This document shows positions 60,928 to 64,000 of a DNA stretch of 64,000 nucleotides, in pieces. The stretch spans positions 1,054,001 through 1,118,000 of the forward strand of contig JAGTXO010000008.1 in NCBI GenBank assembly GCA_019448385.1. The letters are read 5' to 3'. Under the pieces are notes generated by a model that worked only from the letters and a program-made list of their open reading frames with translations, was not told the origin of the DNA and did not search any database. The position numbers and the translations under genes were made by a program. Position 1 is the stretch's first letter; every line of letters begins with the position of its first letter. This DNA comes from Diacronema lutheri. Its lineage: Eukaryota > Haptophyta > Pavlovophyceae > Pavlovales > Pavlovaceae.

Positions 60928-61470
60928 AACGCGCGCTCGCCGGCCGCGCTCCAAGCTGGGCACCCGCCGCGCCTCCCCTCTGCCCGGCGAGCAATGGCGG
61001 CAAGAAGCCCGTGCACCGGACCACAACGCCGCGCGCAACATCTTCTACGACGTGCACGACATGGCGGCGCACGCGGCCGGGCGCGACACCACGTCGACAC
61101 CTGAGCGCTTCGCCCTCGTGCGCACCTGGTGGGCGCGCGGCGAGGTGTGGGAGCTCGAGGAGCGCATGGTGCACGGCGAGGGCGACGACTGCGACGGCGA
61201 GGGCGACGACTGCGACGGCGGCGACGGCGGCGGCGATGGCGGTGGCGACGACGGCGACGGGCGCCGCGGCGGCGGCGGCGGCGGCGGCGCTCGCGCCCGC
61301 ACCCCCGCCCACAGAGCTGCGTGCGCCAGTGCCGGCGGCGGCAGCGCGCGCGGACCGAAGCGCGGCCGGCATGGCCGAGCCGCGCAGCGGTCGACGCTAG
61401 GTCGCGCGCGGCTGGCGACGCGTGCCGCGCGCGGCACGCCCGTGCACGCCGACGTCCGGACTCCTGACTC
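60928..61470 (+). other. Possible 3' end or fragment of an unrecognised gene
   Basis: Plus-strand sequence reads GEQWRQEARAPDHNAARNIF, DVHDMAAHAAGRDTTSTPER and LVRTWWARGEVWELEERMVHG, then an Asp/Gly simple repeat (61170-61290). The first 60 residues look like a real protein, but there is no upstream start because the sequence is cut by the end of cassette C at 60927. A gene disrupted by cassette insertion is one explanation; no family recognised. Confidence 0.35.
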
Positions 61471-61575
61471 ACTACGCGTGAGAGGCGTTTCACTGTCACT
61501 GAACGTCAGTGACGCGCAAGTTTGGACGGGCCGCCACCGTGGGGTCGCCGTCGCGCCGTCGCGAGGCGCAGCCGG

Positions 61576-64000
61576 ATGCCGCTGGGGGACTACGAGCTGC
61601 TCGAATGCGTGGGCAAGGGGAGCCAGGGGTCAGTTTACCGCGTGGCTCACCGCGCCACCGGTCGTATCTCTGTGCTCAAGCGCGCCGAGCTCGACGCGGA
61701 CGACCCGACTCTCCGCGCCTCCGCGCTGCGCGAGGCCGAGACGCTCGGGTCGCTGCGGCACGCGTGCGTGGTGCGATACGAGGAGTCATTTGTCGAGGTT
61801 GAGGGGCAGTGTACTTACATCTGCATCGTGATGGAGCATTGCGACGGCGGCGACCTGCACCGCCGCGTCGAGCAGGCCGCGGCCGTCGCGGCAAAGGGGC
61901 TCTGCGGCGCCGGCCCAGACGGCTTGCAGCTCGGCTTCTTCCCGGAGGCGCAGGCGCGAGCGCGCGACGCTCGCGCGCGTGGAGACGCGCGCTGCTCCTC
62001 CCATCAGGCGCTCGCTCAGCCGTGCGCCGCCGCGCGGGACGCCGCGCGCGCCACCGCGCGCCGCGCCGCGCGCAGGTGCTCTTGTGGTTCGTGCAGCTCG
62101 CGCTCGCGCTGCACCACGTGCACGTGCGTCGGATGCTGCATCGCGACCTCAAGACGCAGAACGTCTTCATCGGCCGCGACGGCTTCCTCAAGCTCGGTGA
62201 CTTTGGGATTGCCCGCGTACGGAGCCGCCGCACACGCATGGCCGCCCCCCCCTTCCTCTCCCCGGGGGGGGAGGGGGGGGAGGGGGGGAGGGGGCAGGGG
62301 GAGGGTACCCCGTCTCCGCGCCAGGCGCGCACGGCGGCGCAACCATGGCGCTGCGGCTCGAAGTGTGGAGCGGGGCGAGGCCAGGGGCGACACCGGGGCG
62401 AGACGGGGGCTACACCGGGGGTTACACATGGGCGTCACGGGGGGTGCATCTCCGCCACGCGCGCAGCGTGCCGCGCGCGTTGCCACCCGCACGGCTGGGC
62501 ACGCCGCCATGCGTGCGGTACACGCCGAGCACGTCCATGTGGAGCGCACGCAGCTCAGCCTCCGATTAAGCCGCGCTCACCGCCGCCTGCAGCCCCGCCT
62601 GCAGCGCGGCGAACACCGGGCGCGGCGCGCGTGAGCCGCCCGCCATCGTGTGTGGCTGGCGCGCATAACCACCCACCGCGACCGGTGTTCGCGCGTGCCG
62701 AGCGATCAGGTACTCGAGGGTCCATCCAAGCTGGCGCGCACAATGGTGGGCACGCCCTACTATATGTCGCCCGAGCTCTTCCGGAACGTTCCGTACGGAT
62801 TCGCGTCGGACGTGTGGGCGCTCGGCTGCGTGCTCTACGAGTTACTCTCGTTGCGGTGCGCCGCGGGGATGCGCGGCGACGCGCGCCGGGGTCGCGCGCC
62901 GGTGCGCGCCGGTGCGTATGCCCCAGCGTGCGAGCCCCACTGTCTGCAAGTCCCAGTGTCTGCACAGCGAATGGGGATTGAGCGGAGGCCGCCGGCCATG
63001 GGCTGCTGTTTGGTTGGATGCGCGCACGAGGTGGACGTAGGGAGGGGTGGCGTCGCGCATCGCACAGCCTCGCCGCGCCCTTGCGCTCGAACCGCCCCGC
63101 CCCGCTCACACGACCCGCCCGCCCGCTCCGGCCGCCCACGCCGCCGTGCGCGCGCGCCCGGCCTGCCCGCCCGCCCGCCTGCCCGCCCGTCCGCTTGCCC
63201 ACACGCGGCGCACGCGCCAGGCACGCCTTCGACGGCCGCTCGCTCAACGGGCTCGCGGCCAACATTTTGAAAGGGCGCTACCCACCGCTTCCGGCGCACT
63301 ACTCACCGTCGATCCGCGGCCTCGTCTCGGAGATGCTTCACCGCGAGCCCGACAAGCGGCCGCCAGTCTCCGCCATCCTTTCGCGCCCTTTTTTGCGCAG
63401 GTGCGCGCGAAAAAAGGCCAAAAAGGCCAAAAAGGCCGCACGTGCGCGCGCCCTTTTTGGCGCAGGTGCCCGCGGGCGCTCGCCGCCGCCGCCTCGGCGC
63501 GCGCGCGTGCGGCCTGCGCATGTGCGCCGCGCGTCTCCTTCGCCCGCCAGCGTGCCCGCGCCCCGCTGCCATCCCGCTTTCCACCGGCCGTCCCGCGTGG
63601 CCCGCGCGTCGGCCCTCACCCCGCGCCCCGCGCCGCCGCTGACCGCTCGAAGGCACGTGGCGGCGTTCGCCGCGGCCGCGCTCGGCCGTCCGCCCACGCC
63701 CGCCGATGCGCCGGACGCCGCCGGACTCGCCGCCCTGCGCGCGCAGCTGCGCTCGGCGGGGCTCGGCAAGCTCGTCGATCGGATCGGCGGCGCGGGGCTC
63801 GCCGCCGCCGGCGCGACGAGCAACGCGGTCGGTGCGGACACGGCGGCGGACACGGCGGCGGGCGCGGCGGCGGGCGCGGCGGCGGCCGCGGCGGCGGCCG
63901 CGGCGGCGGCCGCGGCGGCGGGCGTTGGCGCCGAGCGCGGCGGTGCTCGCGCTCGTGACGGGCGCCGACGGCTCGCGGCCGCGCAGCGCGGGCTGCAGAA
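61576..64000 (+). CDS. NEK-family serine/threonine protein kinase, partial at right edge
   Basis: Exons 61576-61953, 62076-62216, 62710-62855, 63221-63400 and 63653 to beyond 64000. The spliced kinase domain is complete and typical: [18 protein letters not shown] (Gly loop), VLKRAEL (VxK), [77 protein letters not shown] and [10 protein letters not shown]. The YYMSPE and ALGCVLYE blocks are NEK hallmarks. Intron 1 (61954-62075) starts GC and ends AG; the alternative GT donor inserts extra residues. Introns 2-4 are GT-AG (493, 365 and 252 bp). After the kinase comes an Ala-rich tail still open at the window end. NEK1/NEK5-type kinases act at basal bodies, cilia and DNA-damage response; which applies here is unknown. 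Confidence 0.85.

Noticed and set aside
1-64000. tRNA, rRNA or other structured RNA genes
   Set aside because: No tRNA B-box-like TTCGA core with pairing arms or rRNA-like stretch was found by eye; a covariance-model scan would be needed to be certain.

Overview
The window is nuclear DNA from a eukaryote with a very GC-rich genome. Third positions are nearly all G or C, proteins are rich in Ala, Arg and Gly, short spliceosomal introns of about 80-200 bp split conserved domains, and long oligo-G/oligo-C tracts lie between genes. One gene is a glutamyl-tRNA synthetase with a hydrophobic signal segment followed by an Ala/Arg-rich stretch, the bipartite leader expected for a secondary plastid. 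One intron is best explained as GC-AG. Together this suggests a haptophyte-like alga, though another complex-plastid alga is not excluded. The species is inference.

Layout: 1-12.6 kb holds three replication/chromosome genes: the 3' part of FANCD2 (+), a NEK-like kinase (-) and a CAF-1 large subunit (+) that shares an 80-bp divergent promoter with the kinase. 13.3-16.7 kb is cassette A: a serine beta-lactamase-like enzyme carrying two ShKT modules (+), convergent with a coiled-coil protein (-). 16.7-24.6 kb holds degraded repeats, a possible two-TM protein (-) and an intronless 1144-aa Trp/Arg-repeat protein (-) that recalls Sfi1. 24.6-30.2 kb is AT-richer and gene-poor, with an inverted-repeat-bounded 2.24-kb segment and a Harbinger-like transposase remnant. 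30.2-32.5 kb is an unrecognised two-exon gene (-). 32.5-51 kb is dense: a P-loop/SWIM protein (-), ataxin-10 (+), an M14 carboxypeptidase (+), plastid GluRS (-), a NYN/LOTUS/SAP RNase (+), an MscS channel (+), ankyrin repeats (-) and a small DUF1475-like membrane protein (+). 52.2-60.9 kb holds cassettes B and C, two further copies of the enzyme/coiled-coil pair, in which the enzyme is broken and the coiled-coil gene is open. The window ends in a five-exon NEK kinase (+) that runs off the right edge.

Recurring architecture: four head-to-head pairs have only 69-87 bp between start codons, so each pair must share a tiny bidirectional promoter. Five of the six close tail-to-tail gaps contain a run of roughly 20-46 G (or C). 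FANCD2, CAF-1 and the kinases fit cell-cycle work, and GluRS plus the NYN protein look like a plastid expression pair. The other genes show no common pathway. The most unusual items are the repeatedly copied ShKT-hydrolase/coiled-coil cassette, the kinase-like P-loop protein with a SWIM finger and a SUMO-interacting motif, and the extended CAF-1 p150.
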